Of a DNA stretch of 37,056 nt, positions 18,671-28,091 are shown one piece after another. Source of the stretch: Curvibacter sp. (lineage in GTDB: Bacteria > Pseudomonadota > Gammaproteobacteria > Burkholderiales > Burkholderiaceae_C); assembly GCA_003987795.1 (NCBI GenBank), contig RXJO01000332.1, positions 1-37,056 on the forward strand. Reading direction: 5' to 3'. The position numbers and the translations under genes are program-made. Each line of letters opens with the position of its first letter. Position 1 is the stretch's first letter. The notes under the pieces are model-generated. The model saw only the letters and a list, made by a program, of their open reading frames with translations. It did no database searches and was not told where the DNA came from.

Positions 18671-19291
18671 ATGGTCCCAGGCATCCGCCCAACCCAGAGC
18701 CCGGGGAGAGGAGCCCATGAGGGCGCCTCCCTCATGGTGGTGCTCATCCTGTTGATCGTCGTGTCCCTTTTGGGCGTTGGCGGGATTCAAATTGCAACAA
18801 TGGGTGAGCGTGGGGCTCGCAATGACCGGGACCAACAAATCGCCTGGCAGGCTGCTGAGGCAGCGCTGGTGGACGCATCGATCGACCTCAACCCGACAGG
18901 CCTTTCGGGGGGAACTCGCACCTCCACATTTGGACCGGTCACCGACGCCAGTGCCTTCGTTCTCAACTGCGGTACGTCGGGCAACAGCCGAGGGCTGTGT
19001 GCCGAAAACGCCTCGGGCAAGCCTGCTTGGTTGAACGTGGACTTTCTGAACACAGGAACCAACGCGCCCACCGTGGCTTGGGGATCTTTCACCGGTCGAG
19101 GCTCTTTTCCGAGCGGCAGCGGCCTGAAATCCTACCAAGCCCCACGGTATGTGATCGAGGCCATCAAGGATCCCACCGAAGTCCAGACCAAGGGCATCGT
19201 CGAATCGCGTTACGTCTTCAGAGTGACCGCCATGGGCTTTGGGCCCCGGCAGGATATTCAGGCCGTAATGCAAATGATCTACCGCGACTGA
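18671..19291 (+). CDS. pilX: Type IV pilus minor pilin PilX
   Basis: EG|ASLMVVLILLIVVSLLGVGGIQIATMGERGARNDRDQQIAWQAAEAAL. GGAAG RBS before ATG 18671. Confidence 0.88.
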   Translation: MVPGIRPTQSPGRGAHEGASLMVVLILLIVVSLLGVGGIQIATMGERGARNDRDQQIAWQAAEAALVDASIDLNPTGLSGGTRTSTFGPVTDASAFVLNCGTSGNSRGLCAENASGKPAWLNVDFLNTGTNAPTVAWGSFTGRGSFPSGSGLKSYQAPRYVIEAIKDPTEVQTKGIVESRYVFRVTAMGFGPRQDIQAVMQMIYRD

Positions 19292-19306
19292 GCAGGCAGA
19301 ATCAAC

Positions 19307-22300
19307 ATGAACGCTCCACTCCCTTTCTCTTCCTGGCTGAAACGGTGCCGTCTGGCACTGGTCCAGCGACAAAGCTTTGTGGCTGCGGCCTCTGTTGTGG
19401 TTTTCGCCGGACTGGGCTTGTCATGGCTGGTCCACAGTCAAAGCTCCCCACCGAGCTACCCCGCGATCACCCTGTCGTCAACCCCCTTGTACGCGACCAC
19501 CCCGATCGACAAGCCCAGTTTGGCGCTGGCTCTCTCAGTGGAATACCCGACCGTGGGTGCGCAGTACACACCCGGTGGCAACACCGACAATACCTACTCC
19601 AACACCAACGAGTATCTGGGCTACTACGACGCTGAATCGTGCTACACCTACAACGACAGCCCCAGCGAGACCCCTGCAACGGGTCTCTCGACCACTGACT
19701 ACAAGCGCTTTGACCGCAGCGGTCCAGCCACGAGTCGCAAGTGCAGCAATGCCTTCAGTGGCAACTTCCTGAACTGGGCGACCAACTCCGCGATTGACAT
19801 GCTGCGCCTGGCGCTGTCTGGTGGCGACCGCTACATTGATCAGGATGGGCTGACCATTCTTCAACGTGCTGTGCTGCCCAATGGAGACCCGATCTGCATG
19901 TGGAACAGCAGCAACTTCCCGGCCAAGCAGTTGCCCAAGGATGGCGGCGGTGCCGGCACCTATTGGGGTGCTGTACCAACCGCCATGATCACCGCGGCCA
20001 ATGGCAGCGACATCTGGGTGGCGAACACCTTGAATCGGATCTATTTCGGTACTTCTGCTCAAGGCGACTGCAACAGCGGGCCCGGTAACTACACGTTGAC
20101 CAGTCCTCCGTCTCAGGCGGTCGGCAGTGTCACCACCTACACCAACGCTTCGCTGCCCAACAACACCACGTACTGCGCTTCTGAAAATGGCAATTGCTCG
20201 TTCACGGGCACCCTTGAGGTCTGGTACGGGGCAGGCTCACGCTGGGCAGTGGCACCAGCCTACAACGGTGTCTCGTGCAGCAACGGTGTCTTTGGAGACC
20301 CCTATTACGGCACCGCCAAGAATTGCTACACACGCCCTTACACGGGCAGTTGGACGCCACCAAGTTCGGCCAACAAGCTCAACAGCGACGGCTTCTTTTA
20401 TTCCAGGGTACAGGTTTGCAACAAGAGCAGCGGCGCTTTGGCTGACGTACGCGATTACGGCCTGTGCTCGCTTTACCCAAGCGGCAATTACAAGCCCACG
20501 GGCGTGGTTCAAAAATACAGTGATCAGTTACGGCTCGCCGCGTTCGGCTACCTGATGGATCAGACGGCCAGCTACAACAACGGCCGCTACGGCGGCGTGC
20601 TGCGCGCGCCCATGAAGTATGTCGGCTACAAGACCTTTGATGAGACCGGCAACGACAACACCCCCAGCACCGGCAATGCCAATATCGAATGGAACACGAC
20701 CACCGGTGTGTTCCTCGCAAACCCAGACAGCGACTCGATGGGCATCAGCGGCGTGGTGAACTACCTCAACAAGTTCGGGCGCACAGGTCCTGTGCCGGGC
20801 CGCTACAAGATCTACGACCCGGTGGGCGAGCTCCACTACGAAGTGCTGCGCTACCTACAAGGCCTGAGCCCCAGCGCCGATGCCATCAGCAACATCACCG
20901 ATGCCTACAAGGATGGATTCCCTGTCTTCACGAGCTGGACCGACCCGTATGGCGGCAGCCGCAGCAGCACCGCGGATTACTCTTGTGTGCGAAGCAACAT
21001 TGTGGTGATCGGTGACATCAACACCCACGACGGCAACCGACTGCCCTCAGCCAGTGACGCCAACAACATCATCGACATCAATGCCTGGCGCACTGTCGTG
21101 CAGAATTTTGAGAAAAATGTCACCTCGGCCACCTATTTGGATGGCCAAGGGACGACCCGCAATACGGGTAACCCCAACGGGGCGAACAACAGCGTGCCCA
21201 CGTCCACCACCGGCAGCCAGATCATGGGGTCGGCCTACTGGGCCCACACGCACGACATTCGTGGCACATCCTGGACAAATGGCTCAAGCAAGCAGCGCCC
21301 GGGTCTTCGCGTCAAAACCTTTCTCTTCGACGTGAATGAGTACGGTGCCCAGAACAATACCAACACCCGCCGTTACGCCAACCAGTTTTTCATGGCCTCG
21401 AAATATGGTGGCTTCGAAACTGATGCCTCGAATGTGGGCAGCAATCCCTACAACACTTGGGGCAATCCGTTCAAGCAACAAGACGGCACTAACAACAACA
21501 ACGTCTGGCAGAACCTGAACTCACCGGGTGAAGCCAGCACCTATTATTTGCAGAGCAGTGCGCGAGGTGTGCTCAGCGCCTTCAACGGCATTTTCAGTCG
21601 CGCGGCCAACTCTTCACGCAACATCGCAGGGGTGGCCTTGCAGTCCAAGTACCTCACGGCCACCAATGGCAGTGTGATCTATCAGGGCGCATTTGACACC
21701 AGCAACTGGACAGGCGACGTGCTGGCTTTGCCGTTGAGTGTCAGTGGCAGTTCCGTCTCTTTGGGCGCCAATGCCAACTGGAGCGCAGCCGACATGCTCA
21801 CCAACCGCGCCAACCCTTCCACCAGCCGGAACATCGTGATGGGCGTGTCCGGCGCCACGGCCAATCCAGTGGCAACCGACTTCCTGTGGGGCTCCGTCAG
21901 CACCAGTGTCCAAAATGCACTGAACAAGGCTTCACCCAGTGCAGCATCAGACACACTGGGGCAGAGTCGACTCAGCTACCTGCGCGGTGACCGGTCGCTG
22001 GAAGGGACCACCTTCCGGACTCGGAGCAAATTGCTGGGTGACATCATCAATTCCAGCGTGGTCTACGCGGGCAAGCCAGCAGCGGGATACACCGAAAACA
22101 GTTACAAGACCTTCTACTCCAGCAACTCCGGACGCACTGCAGCCGTCTACGTTGGGGCCAACGACGGTATGCTTCACGCGTTCAATGCCAGCACGGGTGC
22201 CGAACTGTTCGGTTACATCCCGAGCTGGATGGCCAGCAAACTGTCAGCCCTCACCAGCACCAGTTATAACAACAACCACCAGAGCTACGTTGATGGCTTG

Positions 22301-23806
22301 CCGACCGTTGCAGAGGCGTGCGTTGGGCCGTCGCACACGCTTAGCGCCACCACCTGCACCTGGAAATCCGTGCTTGTCTCGGGCACCGGTGCGGGCGGCC
22401 AAGGGCTTTTCGCACTCGATGTGACCGACCCTACAGCCTTCTCGGCCTCCAAGGTGATGTGGGAGTTCACAGACGCAGACGACAGCGACCTGGGCTATGT
22501 GGTCGGGCAACCGCAGATCCTCAAAATGGTGACCAGTGCGCCGGGCGCAAGTTCGCCCACCTATCGGTGGTTTGCGGTGGTCGCCAGCGGCGTGAACAAT
22601 TACGTGTCGGACTCCAGCGGAATTTTCAGTTCCACTGGCCGGCCTGCGCTATTTTTCCTGGCGCTGGACAAAGCTGCCGGCGATGCGTGGACCCTGGGAA
22701 CCAACTACTACAAACTGTCCCTGCCAATGGACACCACACTTGCTGCGTCCAAAGCCCCTGGAGCCGCCAACTTCACGCCGCTCTACGACGCTGCGGGCGC
22801 AGCCAACCGCATCTTCATTGGAGATCTCCACGGCAAACTGTGGAAGTTTGATTTCACCCCGCGGGCCGCTACCACGACTCGGGCCGCGTTCAATCCGACG
22901 GTTCTGGCCAACTGGAATGCCAACAACCTGTCCTTTTTCTCGAACAGCGGTGATCCAGCCTCGCCTTCTGCCTATCCGATGTACATCGCCAAGGATGCCA
23001 GCAGCAACATCCAGCCCATCTTTGCGCCGCCGAGGATCGTGACCGGTCCGGTGGTCAATGGACTGCAGACCTTCTACGTCGTCTTCGGCACCGGCAAGTT
23101 CCTTGAATCTGGTGACAAGACATCGACGGCACAGAACTCCATCTATGCCATTTTCGATGACGGCAAAACCACCCTCAACCAATCGGACAGCACGACGCTC
23201 ACCACCTCAACCGCCAGCGTGATCACCGGTCGCAGCCGACTACAACAAGGTACAGTGAACACATCGACCACGCCCAAGACGGTCACCGTCGCAGCATTCG
23301 TGTGGGGGCGACCTACTTCCGACACTGCAACCTACTCTGACACCAGCACAGGCACCACGGTGACCACGGCGCTGAAATCTGGTTGGTACTTTGACCTGCC
23401 CTCGTCGGGCGAAAAGATGATCAGCACCTTCCTGGATCTCAATCCGCAAATCGCGTTCAACACCATCATCCCCGGCGCAGCGGGTGCCACTGGTTCATGC
23501 ACTGCGACGCCGGGCGGCGGCAATCAGTATGTGATCAACATCGCAACCGGCAACGGTACGCTCACAAGTTCAGCGGTCGGCCTGCTTGGTGCCAGCCTTT
23601 ACGTCGATACCGATTCCAGCATCCAGTACGACAGCCCTAACACTGACAATACGGGTCGCCGCTTGCGCACCACCACCAAGACGAGTCTGCAGAGCGGTTC
23701 CACCGGCTCTGCAGTGGTCGGAACCTCGGTCCAGATCCAAGACTATGTGGGGCGTCTGAGCTGGCGCCAGATCAACAACTATTGGGACCTCAAGGCTGCA
23801 CCATGA
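19307..23806 (+). CDS. pilY1: Type IV pilus tip adhesin/assembly factor PilY1 (PilC family), 1499 aa
   Basis: NFLNWATNSAIDMLRLALSGGDR, YLRGDRSLEGTTFRTRSKLLGDIINSSVVYAGKP, YVGANDGMLHAFNASTGAELFGYIPSW, RIFIGDLHGKLWKFDF (beta-propeller motifs). Confidence 0.95.
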   Translation: MNAPLPFSSWLKRCRLALVQRQSFVAAASVVVFAGLGLSWLVHSQSSPPSYPAITLSSTPLYATTPIDKPSLALALSVEYPTVGAQYTPGGNTDNTYSNTNEYLGYYDAESCYTYNDSPSETPATGLSTTDYKRFDRSGPATSRKCSNAFSGNFLNWATNSAIDMLRLALSGGDRYIDQDGLTILQRAVLPNGDPICMWNSSNFPAKQLPKDGGGAGTYWGAVPTAMITAANGSDIWVANTLNRIYFGTSAQGDCNSGPGNYTLTSPPSQAVGSVTTYTNASLPNNTTYCASENGNCSFTGTLEVWYGAGSRWAVAPAYNGVSCSNGVFGDPYYGTAKNCYTRPYTGSWTPPSSANKLNSDGFFYSRVQVCNKSSGALADVRDYGLCSLYPSGNYKPTGVVQKYSDQLRLAAFGYLMDQTASYNNGRYGGVLRAPMKYVGYKTFDETGNDNTPSTGNANIEWNTTTGVFLANPDSDSMGISGVVNYLNKFGRTGPVPGRYKIYDPVGELHYEVLRYLQGLSPSADAISNITDAYKDGFPVFTSWTDPYGGSRSSTADYSCVRSNIVVIGDINTHDGNRLPSASDANNIIDINAWRTVVQNFEKNVTSATYLDGQGTTRNTGNPNGANNSVPTSTTGSQIMGSAYWAHTHDIRGTSWTNGSSKQRPGLRVKTFLFDVNEYGAQNNTNTRRYANQFFMASKYGGFETDASNVGSNPYNTWGNPFKQQDGTNNNNVWQNLNSPGEASTYYLQSSARGVLSAFNGIFSRAANSSRNIAGVALQSKYLTATNGSVIYQGAFDTSNWTGDVLALPLSVSGSSVSLGANANWSAADMLTNRANPSTSRNIVMGVSGATANPVATDFLWGSVSTSVQNALNKASPSAASDTLGQSRLSYLRGDRSLEGTTFRTRSKLLGDIINSSVVYAGKPAAGYTENSYKTFYSSNSGRTAAVYVGANDGMLHAFNASTGAELFGYIPSWMASKLSALTSTSYNNNHQSYVDGLPTVAEACVGPSHTLSATTCTWKSVLVSGTGAGGQGLFALDVTDPTAFSASKVMWEFTDADDSDLGYVVGQPQILKMVTSAPGASSPTYRWFAVVASGVNNYVSDSSGIFSSTGRPALFFLALDKAAGDAWTLGTNYYKLSLPMDTTLAASKAPGAANFTPLYDAAGAANRIFIGDLHGKLWKFDFTPRAATTTRAAFNPTVLANWNANNLSFFSNSGDPASPSAYPMYIAKDASSNIQPIFAPPRIVTGPVVNGLQTFYVVFGTGKFLESGDKTSTAQNSIYAIFDDGKTTLNQSDSTTLTTSTASVITGRSRLQQGTVNTSTTPKTVTVAAFVWGRPTSDTATYSDTSTGTTVTTALKSGWYFDLPSSGEKMISTFLDLNPQIAFNTIIPGAAGATGSCTATPGGGNQYVINIATGNGTLTSSAVGLLGASLYVDTDSSIQYDSPNTDNTGRRLRTTTKTSLQSGSTGSAVVGTSVQIQDYVGRLSWRQINNYWDLKAAP

Positions 23807-24288
23807 AGCTGAAAAAAACCGCGCGAGGATTCACGCTCATCGAACTCATGATCACAGTGGCCATCGTTGCCATTTTGGCCAAGGTCGCGCTCGGGGCATA
23901 TCAAGACTCGATCCTGAAAGGCAAGCGCGCTCAGGCAAGGGCTGCGATCAACGACCTTCTCCTTCAGGAAGAACGGTACCTGACGCAACGCAACTGCTAC
24001 CTGGCCTTCACCAATCCTTCCGGCACACCCAGCGCACAGGCCAGTTGCGGCGTGACGCCGACCTTCACCACCTTCCCCTTCAAAACCTTTTCAGGCGACA
24101 GTTCCAGCAACCCGGCTTACCTATTGAGCGCTGCGGCCTGCAGCAATACGGTGGCGCTGTCGGACTGCGTGCAAGTCACTGCCACCCCTCAGTTCACAGA
24201 CACGGCGGTCGGATCCCTGCAAATGACCAGCACCGGCGTCAAGAGCTGCACGGGTACCACGACCAATACCCGCTTGTGCTGGCCATGA
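23803..24288 (+). CDS. pilE: Type IV pilin-like protein PilE
   Basis: [56 protein letters not shown] overlap with the pilY1 stop. Confidence 0.9.
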   Translation: MKLKKTARGFTLIELMITVAIVAILAKVALGAYQDSILKGKRAQARAAINDLLLQEERYLTQRNCYLAFTNPSGTPSAQASCGVTPTFTTFPFKTFSGDSSSNPAYLLSAAACSNTVALSDCVQVTATPQFTDTAVGSLQMTSTGVKSCTGTTTNTRLCWP

Positions 24289-24923
24289 GAGTCCTGGTGA
24301 CACCCCAGCGCCGCCGAGGCTTCACGCTGATCGAACTGATCGTCGTCATGGCGGTCATCGTGGTACTGGCCGTTGTGGCTATTCCCAATTACATGACTTT
24401 CTACCGCAACTCCCAGCTGACCTCGGCTGCCAATGGCCTGCTCGCTTCAGTGAACGCGGCACGTGGCGAAGCGATGAAGCGCAACCAGACCGCCTTTGTG
24501 GTGCCCAACACCGGCACAGACTGGACTTCAGGCTGGAAGGTGTTTGTCTCACGGCCCGGCTTCAGCAGCACGAACGGCACTTACGACACCACCTCAACGG
24601 CCACCATATCTGCGACGTACACCGATGGCCAGGATATGTTGGTGCAGTCCACACCGGCGCAGCCTAGCTACCTCAACATCAGTACCAGTGACTCCGCAGG
24701 CAACGCCATCGGACTCATCCGCTTTGATGGCTCGGGGTACTCCAAGACCTCTGACAACAGCGGCTTTCAGGCCATGACACTGCGCCTGCAACGCAACGAT
24801 GTCAGCACGGGTCAACAGCCCACAGAGACCCGTATCCTGGTGCTGGCACGCACGGGCCGGGCGCGTGTCTGCAAGCCCGCATCTGCCACTGATACCAACT
24901 GCAGCACCACCTCCACGCAGTAA
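24285..24923 (+). CDS. GspH/FimT family pseudopilin
   Basis: [62 protein letters not shown] overlap with pilE. Confidence 0.9.
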   Translation: MRVLVTPQRRRGFTLIELIVVMAVIVVLAVVAIPNYMTFYRNSQLTSAANGLLASVNAARGEAMKRNQTAFVVPNTGTDWTSGWKVFVSRPGFSSTNGTYDTTSTATISATYTDGQDMLVQSTPAQPSYLNISTSDSAGNAIGLIRFDGSGYSKTSDNSGFQAMTLRLQRNDVSTGQQPTETRILVLARTGRARVCKPASATDTNCSTTSTQ

Positions 24924-24954
24924 CCCTCTTGCCACGGCCCCTACAATCGCCGCC

Positions 24955-25692
24955 GTGAACACCCCGGTCCTCAACATCTCCTGCTACAAGTTCGTTTCCC
25001 TGCCCGACGCCGAGCAGTGGCGCGATCGCCTCGCACTTCTAACCAACCGCCTGGGCCTGCGCGGCACCATCCTGCTGGCCGAGGAAGGCATCAATTTCTT
25101 CCTCGCCGGGGCGCCCGAGGCCGTGCGTGAAGTGGTCGATACCCTGCGCCAGGACCCGCGGCTGGCCGACCTGGCACCCAAGGAAAGCTGGTCAGACCGG
25201 CAACCTTTTCGCAAGATGCTGGTCAAGGTCAAGCGCGAGATCATCCGCATGAATCACCCCACCATCCGCCCGGCCGAGGGTCGGGCCCCTTCGGTGGCAC
25301 CGGCCACGGTGCGACGCTGGCTGGCCCAAGGCCATGACGACGACGGCCGTCCGGTGGTCACGCTGGACACGCGAAATGCCTTCGAAGTGGATCACGGCAC
25401 GTTTGAAGGCGCGATCGACTGGCGCATCAACAAATTCACCGAGTTCCCGGATGCACTTCGGGCTCACAAGGCCGAACTGCAGGACAAGACCGTCGTGAGC
25501 TTCTGCACCGGCGGCATCCGCTGCGAGAAGGCCGCGATCCTGATGCGGGAAGAAGGGCTGCCTCACGTGTATCAGCTCGAAGGCGGCATCCTCAAGTACT
25601 TCGAGGAAACCGACGGCGGCCACTACCAGGGCAGCTGTTTCGTTTTTGACGAGCGCGAGGCGTTGGCGCCTGACCTCTCACCGGTTCGCTGA
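24955..25692 (+). CDS. trhO: tRNA uridine(34) hydroxylase / rhodanese-related sulfurtransferase (TrhO/YceA family)
   Basis: [88 protein letters not shown] start at 24955 inferred. Confidence 0.9.
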   Translation: MNTPVLNISCYKFVSLPDAEQWRDRLALLTNRLGLRGTILLAEEGINFFLAGAPEAVREVVDTLRQDPRLADLAPKESWSDRQPFRKMLVKVKREIIRMNHPTIRPAEGRAPSVAPATVRRWLAQGHDDDGRPVVTLDTRNAFEVDHGTFEGAIDWRINKFTEFPDALRAHKAELQDKTVVSFCTGGIRCEKAAILMREEGLPHVYQLEGGILKYFEETDGGHYQGSCFVFDEREALAPDLSPVR

Positions 25693-25724
25693 GGCCGCTG
25701 CCACCCGGCGCCCCCGCTCCTGTC

Positions 25725-26609
25725 TCAATGCCCGGGGCGCGCGGGCTGCTCGATGCGTTCGGTCTCGCCGGGCACCTGTCCCATGCCGGCCTCGGCTCGC
25801 CCCTGGGCCCAATCCTGCTCAGCCTGTTCGATGCGGGCCTTGGAGCTCGAAACGAAGTTCCAGCGGATGTGTCGGTGCCCCAGGGGCTGCCCACCCACCA
25901 GCACCCAGCGGCAACCTTCAGGCCCGGCCTGCAGATCGAGAGAGCCTTGAGGCAGCACGAGCTGCTGCAGGGGCAAAGCCTGTCCGTCCACCTGCAAGCC
26001 GCCGTGCACGACATACAAGGCCTGCTCCTGGGCCAGCAGCGGCAGGTGAAAGCTTGCCCCAGGCTCCATCTGCACATCCAGGTACAGCGTCGGCGAAAGG
26101 GTCTGCACGGGCGAACGCTGGCCGAAGGCCTCACCGACCAGCACGCGCACCCGCACGCCGGGCTGACACCACTCGGGCAAGGCCTCGGCCGGCGTGTGGA
26201 CGAAGCTGGGCGCCACGTCTTCCAGCGCCTCGGGCAGGGCGACCCACAGTTGCAGGCCGTGCATGGCGTAAGACTGCGAGGACAGATCGGGTGGGCGGCG
26301 CTCCGAGTGCACGATGCCCCGCCCTGCCGTCATCCAGTTGATGGCACCCGGCTCGATGCGTTGCTCGAAGCCCAGGTTGTCGCGATGGATCTGCGCGCCT
26401 TCAAACAGATAGGTCACGGTCGCAAGTCCGATGTGGGGGTGCGGCCTGACGTCAAATTGATCAGCAGGCTGCACCTGCACCGGGCCGAAATGATCGAAAA
26501 ACAGGAACGGCCCCACCGCCTGGCGCTGCGCCGACGGCAAGGCACGGCGCACCAGGAAGCCTCCACCGAGGTCCTTGGTATGGGGTGAAATCAGGGTCCA
26601 GGCCGACAT
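25725..26609 (-). CDS. Pirin family protein
   Basis: FLFFDHFGPVQVQPADQFDVRPHPHIGLATVTYLFEGAQIHRDNLG, GAINWMTAGRGIVHSER. Start MSAWTLISPHTKDLGGGF at 26609. Confidence 0.93.
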   Translation of the reverse strand: MSAWTLISPHTKDLGGGFLVRRALPSAQRQAVGPFLFFDHFGPVQVQPADQFDVRPHPHIGLATVTYLFEGAQIHRDNLGFEQRIEPGAINWMTAGRGIVHSERRPPDLSSQSYAMHGLQLWVALPEALEDVAPSFVHTPAEALPEWCQPGVRVRVLVGEAFGQRSPVQTLSPTLYLDVQMEPGASFHLPLLAQEQALYVVHGGLQVDGQALPLQQLVLPQGSLDLQAGPEGCRWVLVGGQPLGHRHIRWNFVSSSKARIEQAEQDWAQGRAEAGMGQVPGETERIEQPARPGH

Positions 26610-26675
26610 GGGGGCTCCTTGAGGAAGGGTCACAGGGGGTGGCCCTGCCGGGCCTGCCCCCTTGTTGCACGCAGC

Positions 26676-27230
26676 TTACTTGGCGAGGCGCGCGGCGGTG
26701 GCGGCCACACGGGCGCCGAAGGCCTTGGCACCGGCCAGATCACCCGGCAGCATCTCTGCAGGCGAACTGTCGGACGGGCTCTGCGCCATCGCACCCAGCG
26801 AGGCACCCAGCACATTCGAATCGTTTCGCTGAGCCGCCTTGCTGTTGCTGGGCAAGGTGCCCAGGCCCACCCACAGGCCACCGTGCTGCATGGCCAGAGT
26901 CATCAGGTATTGCAAGGTGCTTTGTTTGTCGCCATTCAGGGAAGCGCTGTTGGTGAAGCCGGCAAACAGCTTGTCCTTCCAGGCCTGGGTGAACCAGGCC
27001 TTGGAGGTCGCATCGGCAAACTTCTTGAACTGCCAGCTGACCGAACCCATGTAGGTGGGCGAGCCGAAGACGATCGCATCGGCGGCGTTCAGGGTGTCCC
27101 AGCCCCCTTCGGGCAGGTTGCCCTCGGCATCGATCGGCAGCAGCGTGCCTTCAGCACCTTCGGCCACCGCTTGCGCCATGCGCAGGGTATGACCATAGCC
27201 AGAGTGGAAAACAACAACGACTTTTGCCAT
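26676..27230 (-). CDS. Flavodoxin family / NAD(P)H:quinone oxidoreductase-like (WrbA-like)
   Basis: MAKVVVVFHSGYGHTLRMAQAVAEGA, ADAIVFGSPTYMGSVSWQFKKFADATSKAWFTQAWKDKLFAGFTNSAS. Confidence 0.9.
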   Translation of the reverse strand: MAKVVVVFHSGYGHTLRMAQAVAEGAEGTLLPIDAEGNLPEGGWDTLNAADAIVFGSPTYMGSVSWQFKKFADATSKAWFTQAWKDKLFAGFTNSASLNGDKQSTLQYLMTLAMQHGGLWVGLGTLPSNSKAAQRNDSNVLGASLGAMAQSPSDSSPAEMLPGDLAGAKAFGARVAATAARLAK

Positions 27231-27287
27231 GAAAGACTCCTAGGTTGGGGAAAAAAACATTGTGCCCGCGGCCATCGAATGGCCCGC

Positions 27288-27992
27288 TCAAGGCGCCAGA
27301 TCGAACACCAGCACCTCGGCGTCGCGCCCTTGGCTGAGGGTGAGCAGGCTCTCCTGCTCGAGCAACATCGCGTCGCCACCCTCCAGCTTCTGGCCATTGG
27401 CCAGCAACTGGCCGCGCACCAGATGCACATAGGCCTTGCGCCCGGGGCGCAGCGACAGGCTGGCCTGTTCCAACTCGCCATCGAAAAGGCCGGCGTACAG
27501 GCTCGCATCCGCATGGAGGCTGACCGAACCCTGAGCGCCGTCCGGAGACGCGACCAGGCGCAACTGCCCGCGCTTGTCCGCCTCAGTGAAGGCCTTCTGT
27601 TCATAGCCGGGCTCGATGCCCTGCACATCGGGCAGGATCCAGATCTGCAGGAAGTGCGTGCTCTGTCCCGGCGCGTGGTTGAATTCGCTGTGGGTCACAC
27701 CCCGCCCGGCACTCATGCGTTGCACCTCGCCGGGACGGATACCCTTGACATGGCCCATGCTGTCCTGATGGGCCAGTTCGCCACTCAGCACGTAGCTGAT
27801 GATCTCCATGTCGCGGTGGCCATGGGTGCCAAAGCCCGTGCCCGGCGCGATGCGGTCTTCATTGATGACCCGCAGATTGCCCCAGCCCATGTGACGGGGA
27901 TCGTGGTAACCGGCGAAAGAGAAACTGTGGAAGGACTTCAGCCAGCCGTGATCGGCGTAGCCTCGTTCCCCTGACTTGCGAATGCTGAGCAT
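27288..27992 (-). CDS. Pirin family protein (YhaK-like)
   Basis: MLSIRKSGERGYADHGWLKSFHSFSFAGYHDPRHMGWGNLRVINEDRIAPGTGFGTHGHRDMEIISYVLSG. Confidence 0.94.
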   Translation of the reverse strand: MLSIRKSGERGYADHGWLKSFHSFSFAGYHDPRHMGWGNLRVINEDRIAPGTGFGTHGHRDMEIISYVLSGELAHQDSMGHVKGIRPGEVQRMSAGRGVTHSEFNHAPGQSTHFLQIWILPDVQGIEPGYEQKAFTEADKRGQLRLVASPDGAQGSVSLHADASLYAGLFDGELEQASLSLRPGRKAYVHLVRGQLLANGQKLEGGDAMLLEQESLLTLSQGRDAEVLVFDLAP

Positions 27993-28063
27993 GGTGTGCA
28001 TCTCCTGAGACTGAACTTTAGGGCTCGCCCCGGCTTCGGCAATGCGCGGTGATTGATGGCATC

Positions 28064-28080
28064 ATTCATTTTTTTTGAAT
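28064..28080 (+). promoter_or_regulatory. Putative LysR-type box (T-N11-A dyad)
   Basis: Perfect inverted repeat ATTCA-T7-TGAAT in the divergent region between the pirin and LysR genes. Confidence 0.4.
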
Positions 28081-28091
28081 TGACGGCGGTC

